From: Fusobacteriota bacterium | GTDB lineage: Bacteria > Fusobacteriota > Fusobacteriia > Fusobacteriales > Fusobacteriaceae | NCBI GenBank assembly: GCA_023389595.1 | Contig: JAEWEF010000049.1 | Coordinates: 1-14,261 of the forward strand | DNA: 14,261 bases | Direction: 5' to 3' | Shown: piece after piece, positions 7,520 through 14,193 of the stretch | Position numbering within the stretch: the first letter of the stretch is position 1 | Layout: each line of letters opens with the position of its first letter | Translations under genes and position numbers: made by a program | The notes under the pieces: generated by a model | Told to the model about the DNA's origin: nothing | The model's input: only the letters and a program-made list of their open reading frames with translations | Database searches by the model: none

Positions 7520-9946
7520 TTAAATTTCCTCCTTATAAGAATTAAATATTATTTTTAATCTAGTTCCCTCATCTAACAGGGATGATATTTTTATAACTCC
7601 ATTATGTTCTCTAACTATTTTATAAACTGTAGCTAATCCAAATCCTAAAATACTTCCTTCCATAGAGCCACTGTAAGAAAATCTTAATGATCTAACTTCT
7701 TCTTCAGTCATTCCTATACCATTATCTACTATTTCTGCTATTACTCTATCCTCACCATCTTTAAGTACCATGATATTTATTTTTTTATCTAGTTTATTTC
7801 TAACTAAAATAGATTCCATAGCATTTTTGATAATTTCATAAAACATTTGATACAACTTTTGTTCGTCACCTAAAATTATAGTATCTGTGTTAACTAAAAC
7901 AGATGTATCTATTGAATATTTTAACATTTTTGGTCTAAAATCTTCTACAACTCTCTCTATAATTTTAGATATATCGATAGCTCTAAAATTAATATTTGAA
8001 TTTTTTATAATTTCTTCGAGATTTCTATTTTCTATTTCAAGTTCCAATATCTTATTTTCTATAATAGAAAGCCACTCTTCCCCACTTTCATTATTATATA
8101 TATTATTTTTGATTTTTTCAACAAACTCCTTAAGTTGAGGTAAAATTTCTTTTTGGTTATTTATAAACTTTTCAGAAATTTTATTGATAGTCTGTATTCT
8201 TTCCTTCATTATTTTTTCTTCTTCTAATTCCTTATTTTTAACTCTTATCATAAGGTTTAATAAAAGAAGATTCATAACTTCAACTTCCTCTTCTGAAATT
8301 AATAGATCTTTTCCAAAATAATCTATCAATAAACAACCCTTATTAATATCTTTATCAGCTATAGGTATTATCATAAAATTATTTATACCTATGGCTTTAA
8401 ACATATCATTTCCAAAATTATATTTATATCCCTTATCGTTATGATATATAACTTTTAAATTATGAACAGCCTCCCAAAATAAATTTGTTTTTTCATATTT
8501 AACCTTTAATAGAGGTAGCAGGCTTTCCATATCCTTTATTTGAAATTTGAATCCGTTGACTCCTCCAGTATATTTTTCTATATTATTTGAAACTAATTTG
8601 TTAATAGAAATTTTCTTAGCATGTAACTCTAACTTTTCAGGATTATATTCGAAAAATATTGCACGGCTATATCCAAGACCAACTTCAGAAGTTAACGCTT
8701 TTAGCAACCCTTCTATTCCTTCGTTAAAGTCGTTTTCTACATCGAGATACATCAAAATTTTTTCTATCGCAACTATTCTATCTAAGTTTTGTTTTAAACT
8801 TTCATTTTTTTTCTTTAAAAGCTCATCATTTTTAATTATTCTATTTCCCATATTTGTAATAGAATTTATTAATTTTCTAATTTCGTAGGTTCCTTTTTCT
8901 TCGACATCAAATTTATATTCATCTATTCCAAAATTGTCAGCATTTTCTGCAATTTTTGAAATAGGAGATAACAATTTAGTAAAAAATCTCGAACATAATG
9001 TGGTACTTATTATTATTGCAATCAAAACGATGGCAACTATTATGGTACCAACCATATATTTAGTTGCGTTAAAATTTGCTTTAGATACAGTTACACCCAT
9101 GTAGCCTATCGTTTTCCCTTTTGGATTTTGTATAGATTTAAAAGTTATTAAATATTCTACGTTATCAATAGTAGTTTTTGCAAAAGATAAATTATAATTA
9201 AATACCGATTTTTTCACAATATTTTTTCTGTTAAAATTTTTTGCGACATCCTCTACACTACTAGTTTTAAAATTCAAATTTTTGAAATCGCCAAATAAAA
9301 ATTTATCTCCTACCAAAAAGAAAAATCCTTCATCTTTGTATAGTTCAACAAATTCTCTTATATTCTCTTTACTATAACTTGTTATTGGTATAGTTAAAAC
9401 GACATATTTTCTTGATTTTTGATTATACCCTCTAACAGCCTGTATTATTTTTATATAAATTTGACTATCCGATGCTATTAAGTAATAATCTTTACTTTCT
9501 AAATATTTTACTTCTGGACTTAATTTTTCTATAGTCAATATATCATTTCTTAATTTTTTATCTGTATAAGCCTCTCCTAAAATTCTCCCGTCATAAGAAA
9601 TGATACTAACGTGACTCTCTTTGTATTTAGATCTATCATAACTAACTAAATGTTCCTTTATAGCGTTTGCAACTAAATACTGATTATTTCCATTAATATT
9701 AATATCACTAAAATTAAATACAGTTGTGGTTGCATTAAATAAATCGTCCTTAGAAGTTTTTATTTCACTTATATAAGCTTTGTTTAGTATAGAATTTTTT
9801 TCTCTTGCATTATCTAGCAATCTTTTTTCCATACCGTCAAAAACCATTATACTAAATACAAAAGCAAGAACGGTAGCTATGACAACTATGGCTATATCGT
9901 TATAAAAAATTATTCTCAAAAGTAGCGAATCTTTTTTTATTAACAT
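7520..9946 (-). CDS. Membrane sensor kinase-like protein lacking the phospho-acceptor histidine
   Basis: The 808-residue protein is built like a large sensor histidine kinase. A transmembrane segment (about 12-36) and a second (about 298-318) flank an extracytoplasmic region of about 260 residues that looks Cache-like (YDGRILGEAY at 118-127, GKTIGYMGVTVSKA at 277-290). Next come a HAMP-like region (about 319-372), a short coiled coil, a GAF-like domain (about 396-565), a second helical region (about 570-660) and a C-terminal ATP-binding domain with N-box EIIKNAMESI (Asn708), G1 DNGIGM (741-746) and G2 GFGLA (768-772). The anomaly is that no histidine occurs between residues 502 and 781, so the H-box is absent. 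A possible alignment places KFINNQK (593-599) opposite the HEINNPL type of H-box, with Lys593 replacing His. No response regulator gene is in the window. The start follows the tex stop by one base, with AAGGAGAGG inside the tex end, which supports it. It may be an ATPase-type or scaffold sensor rather than a conventional kinase; its ligand is unknown. Confidence 0.85.
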   Translation of the reverse strand: MLIKKDSLLLRIIFYNDIAIVVIATVLAFVFSIMVFDGMEKRLLDNAREKNSILNKAYISEIKTSKDDLFNATTTVFNFSDININGNNQYLVANAIKEHLVSYDRSKYKESHVSIISYDGRILGEAYTDKKLRNDILTIEKLSPEVKYLESKDYYLIASDSQIYIKIIQAVRGYNQKSRKYVVLTIPITSYSKENIREFVELYKDEGFFFLVGDKFLFGDFKNLNFKTSSVEDVAKNFNRKNIVKKSVFNYNLSFAKTTIDNVEYLITFKSIQNPKGKTIGYMGVTVSKANFNATKYMVGTIIVAIVLIAIIISTTLCSRFFTKLLSPISKIAENADNFGIDEYKFDVEEKGTYEIRKLINSITNMGNRIIKNDELLKKKNESLKQNLDRIVAIEKILMYLDVENDFNEGIEGLLKALTSEVGLGYSRAIFFEYNPEKLELHAKKISINKLVSNNIEKYTGGVNGFKFQIKDMESLLPLLKVKYEKTNLFWEAVHNLKVIYHNDKGYKYNFGNDMFKAIGINNFMIIPIADKDINKGCLLIDYFGKDLLISEEEVEVMNLLLLNLMIRVKNKELEEEKIMKERIQTINKISEKFINNQKEILPQLKEFVEKIKNNIYNNESGEEWLSIIENKILELEIENRNLEEIIKNSNINFRAIDISKIIERVVEDFRPKMLKYSIDTSVLVNTDTIILGDEQKLYQMFYEIIKNAMESILVRNKLDKKINIMVLKDGEDRVIAEIVDNGIGMTEEEVRSLRFSYSGSMEGSILGFGLATVYKIVREHNGVIKISSLLDEGTRLKIIFNSYKEEI

Positions 9947-9947
9947 A

Positions 9948-12113
9948 CTACCTCTCCTTCTTTGTAAGTCCTACTCTACCTCTCTCTTTATCTATATCTT
10001 TTATTTTTATCTTTATTATTTGTCCAACAGATAACACTTTGGATGCATCTTCAATAAATTTATCTGAAATTTCAGAAATGTGTAATAAGGCATCATTTTT
10101 AAGTCCTATATCTATAAATGCTCCAAATTTTACAACATTTCTTACTACTCCTTCAAGTTCCATCCCTATTTCTAAATTGTCTATATTTAATATTTCAGAT
10201 TTCAAAATAGGTTTTTCAAAATCATCACGTGGATCTCTTCTATCTTTTAAAAGTGCTTCGTATACGTCTTTTACAGTTTCCAATCCAAAATTATTTTCTT
10301 TTGCAAAAGAATTATAGTCAAATCCTTTTAATTTATTTCTAGCGTTATTTATATCTTCGTTATAAATATTTTTATCGATACCAATTTTATTTAGTATCAT
10401 TTCTGCTATATGGTATGATTCAGGATGTATTACTGTATTATCAAATATATCTTCTCCATCAGGTATAACTAAAAATCCAGCCATTTGTTCATAAGATTTT
10501 TCTCCTACTCCTTTAACTTTCAATAGCTGTTTTCTATTTTTAAAATTACCATTTTCTTTTCTATAATCTACTATATTTTTGGCAACAGTTTTTTTAATTC
10601 CTGAAATATGTGATAAAAGCGCCCAAGATGCAGTATTTAAATTTGCACCAACATTATTAACTACTGTCGATATAACACTGTCTAAAGATTCATCAAGTCG
10701 AGATTGATTTACATCGTGCTGATACATACCAACACCTATTGATTTTGGATCAATTTTAACTAATTCTGCAAGAGGATCTTGCACTCTTCTTCCAATTGAA
10801 ATTGCACCTCTAACTGTAACATCAAGCTCTGGAAATTCTTCCGCAGCTAATTTAGATGCAGAATAAACTGAAGCCCCAGCTTCATTAACTATCAAATATT
10901 TTACATCTAATTTATTTTCGTTTATAACACCTGATACAAAGCTTTCAGTTTCTCTCGATGCAGTTCCATTTCCTATAACTATAATATCTATATTATATTT
11001 TTTTACTAATTCTATCATTTTATTTTTAGCATTTTCTAGTTGTTTTTCTGTATGCATAGATTCAACTAGAAAAAATACTGTATTTTCTCTATAAAATCCA
11101 AATTTATCTATTACTGCAACCTTACAACCAGTTCTGTATCCAGGATCTAGTGCAAGTATATTTTTTTCTTTTAAAGGTGGTTGTAATAAAAGATTTTTTA
11201 AATTATCTTTAAATACATTTATCGCCTCTTCTTCTGCTCTATCAGTTAAAATATTTCTAACTTCTCTTTCTATAGAAGGTATTATAAGTCTATCAAGAGA
11301 ATCTTTTATTATATTCATATAAGTATCTCTTAGATTATTTTTTGGAAATTCATTAAAAATTATTTCCTCTATATGATTTCGTTCTTTTTCTTCTAAATTT
11401 AAACTAACTGATAAAATGTCTTCTTTTTCTCCTCTGTTCACAGCTAAAATTCTATGAGATGGCATTTTTAAAACAGGTTCCGTATATTCATAATAGTCAG
11501 CATAAACTTTTTTTTCGTCTAATTCATCAGCTTTTTTAGTTTTTTTAGTTGTTATAAAAGAATATTTTGAGAAAATATCTCTAATTCTTTCTCTGTATTC
11601 AGATTTTTCTGAAATATTTTGAGCTATTATAAGCATAGCTCCTTCTATCGCCTCTTCTATTGTCGAAACTTCATCCGTTATAAAATTCTTTGCTACATCT
11701 TCAATCGCTTCATAAGAATCTAAAATATAAAATTGTTCTGATAATGGCTCAAGTCCTTTTTCTTTAGCTATATCTGCCTTAGTTTTTTTCTTTTTTCTGT
11801 ATGGAAAATATATATCTTCCACTTCTTGAAGTTTAGTTGCCTCTTCTATATTTTTTACTATTTCTTCTGTAAGTTTTCCTTGCTCCTCTATGAGTCTTAT
11901 AACTTCTTCTTTTCTTTTAAATAAATTTCTTAAATAATTTACTTTATCTAAAATATTAGAAATTTCTGTTTCATTTAAATTTCCAGTAACTTCTTTTCTG
12001 TATCTAGCTACGAAAGGTACAGTTGCTCCCTCATCTAATAATTTTATAGTATTCTCAATTTTATTTACACCTATCTTTAATTCCTCTGATGCAATTGAAA
12101 ATATTTTCTCCAT
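9948..12113 (-). CDS. tex: Tex family transcription accessory / RNA-binding protein
   Basis: Tex proteins bind nucleic acids through a C-terminal S1 domain and are cytosolic, related to eukaryotic Spt6; effects on transcription and stress tolerance are reported for the family, though the exact role is unsettled. The 721 residues fit the usual 710-780. The N-terminus has the hallmark LLDEGATVPFVARYRKEVTG (25-44). LALDPGYRTGCKVAVID (320-336) begins the RNase H-like (YqgF) domain, followed by VIGNGTASRETE (379-390). The helix-hairpin-helix part spans about 485-550 (NNVGANLNTASWALLSHISG, LLKVKGVGEKSYEQMAGFL), and the S1 domain about 650-718 (GVVRNVVKFGAFIDIG, LLHISEIS). It appears to be the first gene of the seven-gene unit, behind the extended -10 promoter at 12145-12150. 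An AGGGGAA ribosome binding site precedes the ATG. Placement before a sensor gene and two synthetase loci suggests co-expression with translation functions, which is inference. Confidence 0.97.
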   Translation of the reverse strand: MEKIFSIASEELKIGVNKIENTIKLLDEGATVPFVARYRKEVTGNLNETEISNILDKVNYLRNLFKRKEEVIRLIEEQGKLTEEIVKNIEEATKLQEVEDIYFPYRKKKKTKADIAKEKGLEPLSEQFYILDSYEAIEDVAKNFITDEVSTIEEAIEGAMLIIAQNISEKSEYRERIRDIFSKYSFITTKKTKKADELDEKKVYADYYEYTEPVLKMPSHRILAVNRGEKEDILSVSLNLEEKERNHIEEIIFNEFPKNNLRDTYMNIIKDSLDRLIIPSIEREVRNILTDRAEEEAINVFKDNLKNLLLQPPLKEKNILALDPGYRTGCKVAVIDKFGFYRENTVFFLVESMHTEKQLENAKNKMIELVKKYNIDIIVIGNGTASRETESFVSGVINENKLDVKYLIVNEAGASVYSASKLAAEEFPELDVTVRGAISIGRRVQDPLAELVKIDPKSIGVGMYQHDVNQSRLDESLDSVISTVVNNVGANLNTASWALLSHISGIKKTVAKNIVDYRKENGNFKNRKQLLKVKGVGEKSYEQMAGFLVIPDGEDIFDNTVIHPESYHIAEMILNKIGIDKNIYNEDINNARNKLKGFDYNSFAKENNFGLETVKDVYEALLKDRRDPRDDFEKPILKSEILNIDNLEIGMELEGVVRNVVKFGAFIDIGLKNDALLHISEISDKFIEDASKVLSVGQIIKIKIKDIDKERGRVGLTKKER

Positions 12114-12144
12114 ATCTATTCCCCTTTAATTTTTTTTGCTTTAT

Positions 12145-12153
12145 ATTATACCA
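12145..12153 (-). promoter_or_regulatory. Extended -10 promoter for tex and the downstream genes
   Basis: On the minus strand TGGTATAAT occupies 12153-12145: a perfect TATAAT hexamer with the TG of an extended -10. No good -35 hexamer is visible 16-18 bases upstream, which extended -10 promoters tolerate. Transcription would start near 12138, giving a leader of about 25 bases with the AGGGGAA site before the tex ATG. It is the only promoter I can support for the genes from tex to folE; internal promoters inside coding regions cannot be excluded. Confidence 0.65.
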
Positions 12154-12201
12154 TATTTATTTGTTTTTTTCTCATATTTTAAAAAATAAAAGCTTTTAAT
12201 T

Positions 12202-12251
12202 TTTCTGTTTTTTTAGAAATAAAAAAACAGAAATAAAAAATTTCTGTTTTT
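12202..12251 (-). terminator. Terminator region with three alternating hairpin arms
   Basis: On the minus strand, the arm at 12251-12241 (AAAAACAGAAA) pairs with 12233-12221 (TTTCTGTTTTTTT), giving an 11-bp stem closed by a 7-base loop and followed by a T run: a normal terminator for transcripts coming from the permease gene. A third arm at 12214-12202 (AAAAAAACAGAAA) is again complementary to the middle arm, over 13 bases. The two hairpins are therefore mutually exclusive. On the plus strand the first-formed pair (12202-12214 with 12221-12233) lacks a proper T tract, while the second ends in TTTTT. Confidence 0.7.
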
Positions 12252-12279
12252 ACAATTTTAATTAAAATTTAATTTTGAC

Positions 12280-12315
12280 TTAAACTATAAGGGCATCAGT
12301 CATAGTTTAGCCTCC
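12280..12315 (-). other. Seven-codon reading frame with a good ribosome binding site
   Basis: GGAGG at 12315-12311, a 7-base gap and ATG at 12303-12301 open a frame reading MTDALIV and closing with TAA at 12282-12280. An 8-bp inverted repeat (TAAACTAT 12309-12302, ATAGTTTA 12288-12281) would place the start codon in a hairpin. It could be a leader-type peptide, the restart of a decayed gene or chance. The next minus-strand gene, tex, follows a terminator and has its own promoter, so an attenuation role is not obvious. Confidence 0.2.
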
Positions 12316-12413
12316 AAGAGAATTTTCTTTAACTTGAATGCATATGTATTTTAATCCGTTATCTAAAGCAAAAAGTTGTCTTTTAACAGATGGAGATATA
12401 ATCTCCTTTTTTT
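12298..12413 (+). ncRNA. Candidate small RNA ending in a plus-strand-only terminator
   Basis: The plus strand has a clean intrinsic terminator at 12392-12413: GGAGAT, loop ATA, ATCTCC, then seven T. No plus-strand gene lies before it; everything upstream back to 676 is coded on the minus strand. A moderate plus-strand promoter is possible: TTAAAA at 12262-12267, 18-base spacer, TATAAG at 12286-12291, predicting a start near 12298 and a transcript of about 116 nt. The transcript would carry CCTCC at 12311-12315, able to pair with Shine-Dalgarno sequences. Against this, the same bases form a minus-strand open frame, the -35 is weak and no known RNA family was recognised. Confidence 0.3.
12307..12411 (-). 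other. 34-codon open frame without a start codon (possible gene remnant)
   Basis: Between an in-frame TAA at 12414-12412 and TAA at 12309-12307 the minus strand encodes 34 residues with ordinary-looking protein composition, including SPSVKRQLFALDNG and LKYICIQVKENSLGG. There is no ATG, GTG or TTG, so it is not a normal gene. It lies 42 bases after the permease stop and could be the fossil end of a downstream gene of that operon, but I do not recognise the family, and an open stretch of this size can occur by chance. It overlaps the candidate small RNA on the other strand; the two readings compete. Confidence 0.25.
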
Positions 12414-12453
12414 ATTGCATAAAAATAAAATTTTAACCGAAAAAGACGTGAAG

Positions 12454-13596
12454 TTATTTTGTGATTACTGGAACAAATAAATTTATAATTTGAGGTAAGA
12501 AAACTAACATTATAGTTGCAGTAGGCTGTGTTGCAGCATAAAAAGAAGCAACTTTATTGTCTTCTGTAACTTGTATTAAAGCCCCAAGAGAAGGAGCAGA
12601 AGTCATAGATCCAGTTGTTGTTCCTAATGCAGCAAAAAGAGGCAATTTAAACACTTTATACGCAAATATAAAACTGATTATTGCCGGAACTAGTGTTAAA
12701 ATACATCCTACTATGAAAAGTTTTATTCCTTGAGTAGAAACAACTTCGACGAATCCACTTCCAGCTCTAAGACCGGCTTCAATCAAAAATAGTGCTAGAC
12801 CAAAATCTCTAACTAAAATTAATTTTTCGTTTGAAACCTTAAAATCTACTCTTCCAATATTTCCAAAATTACCAATTATCAAACCGATAATTAAAGACAT
12901 TCCTCCGGCACCAAGAGAAAATTTAATATTATTTCCAAATGGAATTTTTATGCTTCCTAATACTGATCCCAAAAATATTACAACAGCAAGTGCAAAAAGA
13001 CCGCTTTTTTCAAAAGTAATTAAATTTTTTATATTTTTCTTTGTATTTTCATCTTTATTTTCACTTTTAATAATTAATTTTGCATTTTCTATATCTCTAT
13101 CAGCTTTTAAAAATTTTGGTATAAGTTGAACTATTAAGACTACTCCGACAACTCCAAAAACATAAGCTAACCCATATCCTACTGTAGGTAAATTTGAATT
13201 TGGTGCAAGAGAATTTACAGTGCTAAGCATTGAAGTCGAAGTAAGAGCTCCGGCTCCTATACCCATAGAAAGTTCAATTGGTATTCCAAAAATTTTAGAA
13301 AGTATAATTATTAATACTCCTCCAATGACACATGTAATAAAAGATAGTAATAAAAATGAAACTCCATTTTTTTTAATATTAGGTATAAAATCTGGCCCAG
13401 CCATAAGTCCTATAGGTGCTAAAAATAAAACTAGTCCCAAATTTGATAAAATTTTTGGTGCTACAAAACCTATATGCCCAAACAATAAAGCTACTATAAG
13501 TATTGCTGAAGCTCCAAATTTTATTCCAAAAAAATTAATATGTCCCAATATATATCCGATTGCCATAACTAAAAAAATTATTGATAGTTCGTTCAT
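12454..13596 (-). CDS. AspT/YidE-type membrane transporter without RCK_C domains
   Basis: The 380-residue, highly hydrophobic protein has two homologous halves of the aspartate:alanine exchanger (AspT/YidE/YbjL) type. The first half has LGLVLFLAPIGLMAGPDF (53-70) and GIGAGALTSTSMLS (112-125), then GYGLAYVFGVVGVV (140-153). The second repeats the pattern as FGLALFLIEAGLRAGSGF (265-282) and TTTGSMTSAPSLGAL (326-340), then ASFYAATQPTATIML (350-364). About ten membrane segments are likely. Characterised relatives are about 550 residues with two TrkA-C (RCK_C) domains between the halves; here only a charged linker (about 162-196) remains, so cytosolic regulation through those domains is absent. 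Substrate is unknown: amino-acid exchange is the family precedent, not shown. The start ATG has GGAGGT 8 bases upstream behind a near-consensus promoter. A truncated LysR-type regulator lies divergently upstream. No partner enzyme gene is intact nearby. Confidence 0.82.
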   Translation of the reverse strand: MNELSIIFLVMAIGYILGHINFFGIKFGASAILIVALLFGHIGFVAPKILSNLGLVLFLAPIGLMAGPDFIPNIKKNGVSFLLLSFITCVIGGVLIIILSKIFGIPIELSMGIGAGALTSTSMLSTVNSLAPNSNLPTVGYGLAYVFGVVGVVLIVQLIPKFLKADRDIENAKLIIKSENKDENTKKNIKNLITFEKSGLFALAVVIFLGSVLGSIKIPFGNNIKFSLGAGGMSLIIGLIIGNFGNIGRVDFKVSNEKLILVRDFGLALFLIEAGLRAGSGFVEVVSTQGIKLFIVGCILTLVPAIISFIFAYKVFKLPLFAALGTTTGSMTSAPSLGALIQVTEDNKVASFYAATQPTATIMLVFLPQIINLFVPVITK

Positions 13597-13615
13597 AAAA
13601 GTACCTCCGAATTAA

Positions 13616-13644
13616 ATTATATATCTTTAATTATGGATTTTCAA
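13616..13644 (-). promoter_or_regulatory. Near-consensus promoter for the AspT/YidE-type permease
   Basis: On the minus strand TTGAAA (13644-13639) and TATAAT (13621-13616) are separated by exactly 17 bases: five of six and six of six matches to the vegetative consensus. The predicted start near 13609 would leave only about 13 bases before the ATG at 13596, with the GGAGGT site almost at the 5' end. A weaker overlapping option about 11 bases upstream (TGGAAA, 17 bases, CATAAT) would give a longer leader. Confidence 0.7.
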
Positions 13645-13725
13645 CCTTTTTATTTCCATTTTTAATTTAACAGTAAAATTTATAACTAAAAATAAATATC
13701 ATTTTATAATACTTAATAATAATTT

Positions 13726-13753
13726 AAATTTAGAAAATACTTTTTCTAAATTT
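13726..13753. repeat. Perfect 12-bp inverted repeat at the broken end of the LysR fragment
   Basis: AAATTTAGAAAA (13726-13737) and TTTTCTAAATTT (13742-13753) are exact reverse complements separated by 4 bases. No T tract follows on the minus strand beyond TTTAAATT; on the plus strand CTTTGAAAC follows. A terminator is therefore not the obvious reading. It lies between the permease promoter and the surviving regulator sequence, so it could be an old operator or a mark of the deletion that removed the regulator's front half. Confidence 0.5.
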
Positions 13754-14098
13754 CTTTGAAACGAGCAATTGTTTGCATCTGTACCTAAATTACATAAATA
13801 TTCTTCTAGAGATAAAATATTTTTCAGTGAATTGAACGGACAAAGTTTTTTGATGGTTGAAGATGTTGGAATATGGAAGGATATAGTTAATAAAAATATG
13901 CCATCATCAAGGTTAATCATACAAAATTCTATAGAAAATTTATCAGAACTAATAGAAGCATCCAATATATTAGTTTTTGTTACAAACCTTTATGTAAATC
14001 ATTTCAACAGAGATTTAAATGCTATATTCTACAATCAAAAAAGTAAAAATATCATTTTTGGAGACGAATCTGCCAAAATTGATTTTTATATATTATAA
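13734..14098 (+). pseudogene. Decayed LysR-type regulator, C-terminal effector-domain fragment
   Basis: The frame from 13760 to TAA at 14096-14098 encodes NEQLFASVPKLHKYSSRDK, then FSELNGQSFLMVEDVGIWKD, MPSSRLIIQNSIENLSELIEASN and a short tail. This is the second half of the substrate-binding domain of LysR-type regulators: the 'LFASVP.xH', 'L.GQSFL' and 'GxWxDI...MP.SR...Q' pattern of Bacillota/Fusobacteriota members. The helix-turn-helix and first half of the effector domain are absent. An in-frame TGA sits at 13757-13759; one added base near 13760 would join the fragment to KILFLNFFE in another frame (from 13734, after TAG at 13731), so a one-base deletion in an A run is likely. Only TTG at 13769 could serve as a start, without a clear ribosome binding site. 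It is divergent from the permease gene, the usual arrangement for a LysR regulator and its target, so it may once have controlled it. Treated as non-functional. Confidence 0.75.
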
Positions 14099-14153
14099 CA
14101 AAACACAAAAAATAAACTTTCATATATAACTAAAAATTTTTTAATGAAAATAA

Positions 14154-14182
14154 AAAATAGTAGTGCAATGCACTACTATTTT
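14154..14182. terminator. Bidirectional terminator between the LysR fragment and the edge gene
   Basis: Arms 14154-14167 (aaaatagtagtgca) and 14169-14182 (tgcactactatttt) are perfectly complementary over 14 bases. The innermost pairs open to form the loop, leaving a stem around TAGTAGTG. T-rich tracts follow on both strands (TTTTATTTT on plus, TTTTTTATTTT on minus). It would end transcripts of the minus-strand gene entering from the right edge as well as any from the regulator remnant. Confidence 0.85.
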
Positions 14183-14193
14183 ATTTTAAATTT

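Noticed and set aside
8547..8888. Plus-strand open frame of 113 codons inside the sensor gene
   Set aside because: It is antisense to the GAF and HAMP region of the sensor, with no ribosome binding site or recognisable domain.
12252..12453. Riboswitch (fluoride type, suggested by CTGATGCC, or others) in the space before tex
   Set aside because: Only a short resemblance is present, the required fluoride consensus around it is missing, and a terminator plus a separate promoter lie between this stretch and tex.
13220..13615. Plus-strand open frame of 131 codons
   Set aside because: It mirrors the membrane-protein codons of the permease on the other strand and runs through its promoter and ribosome binding site.
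13699..13965. Minus-strand open frame of 88 codons
   Set aside because: It is antisense to the LysR-like fragment, whose plus-strand reading matches a known family; the minus-strand product resembles nothing.
13760..14098. A functional short regulator using TTG at 13769
   Set aside because: There is no helix-turn-helix domain, no convincing ribosome binding site, and an in-frame stop lies just upstream where the domain should continue.
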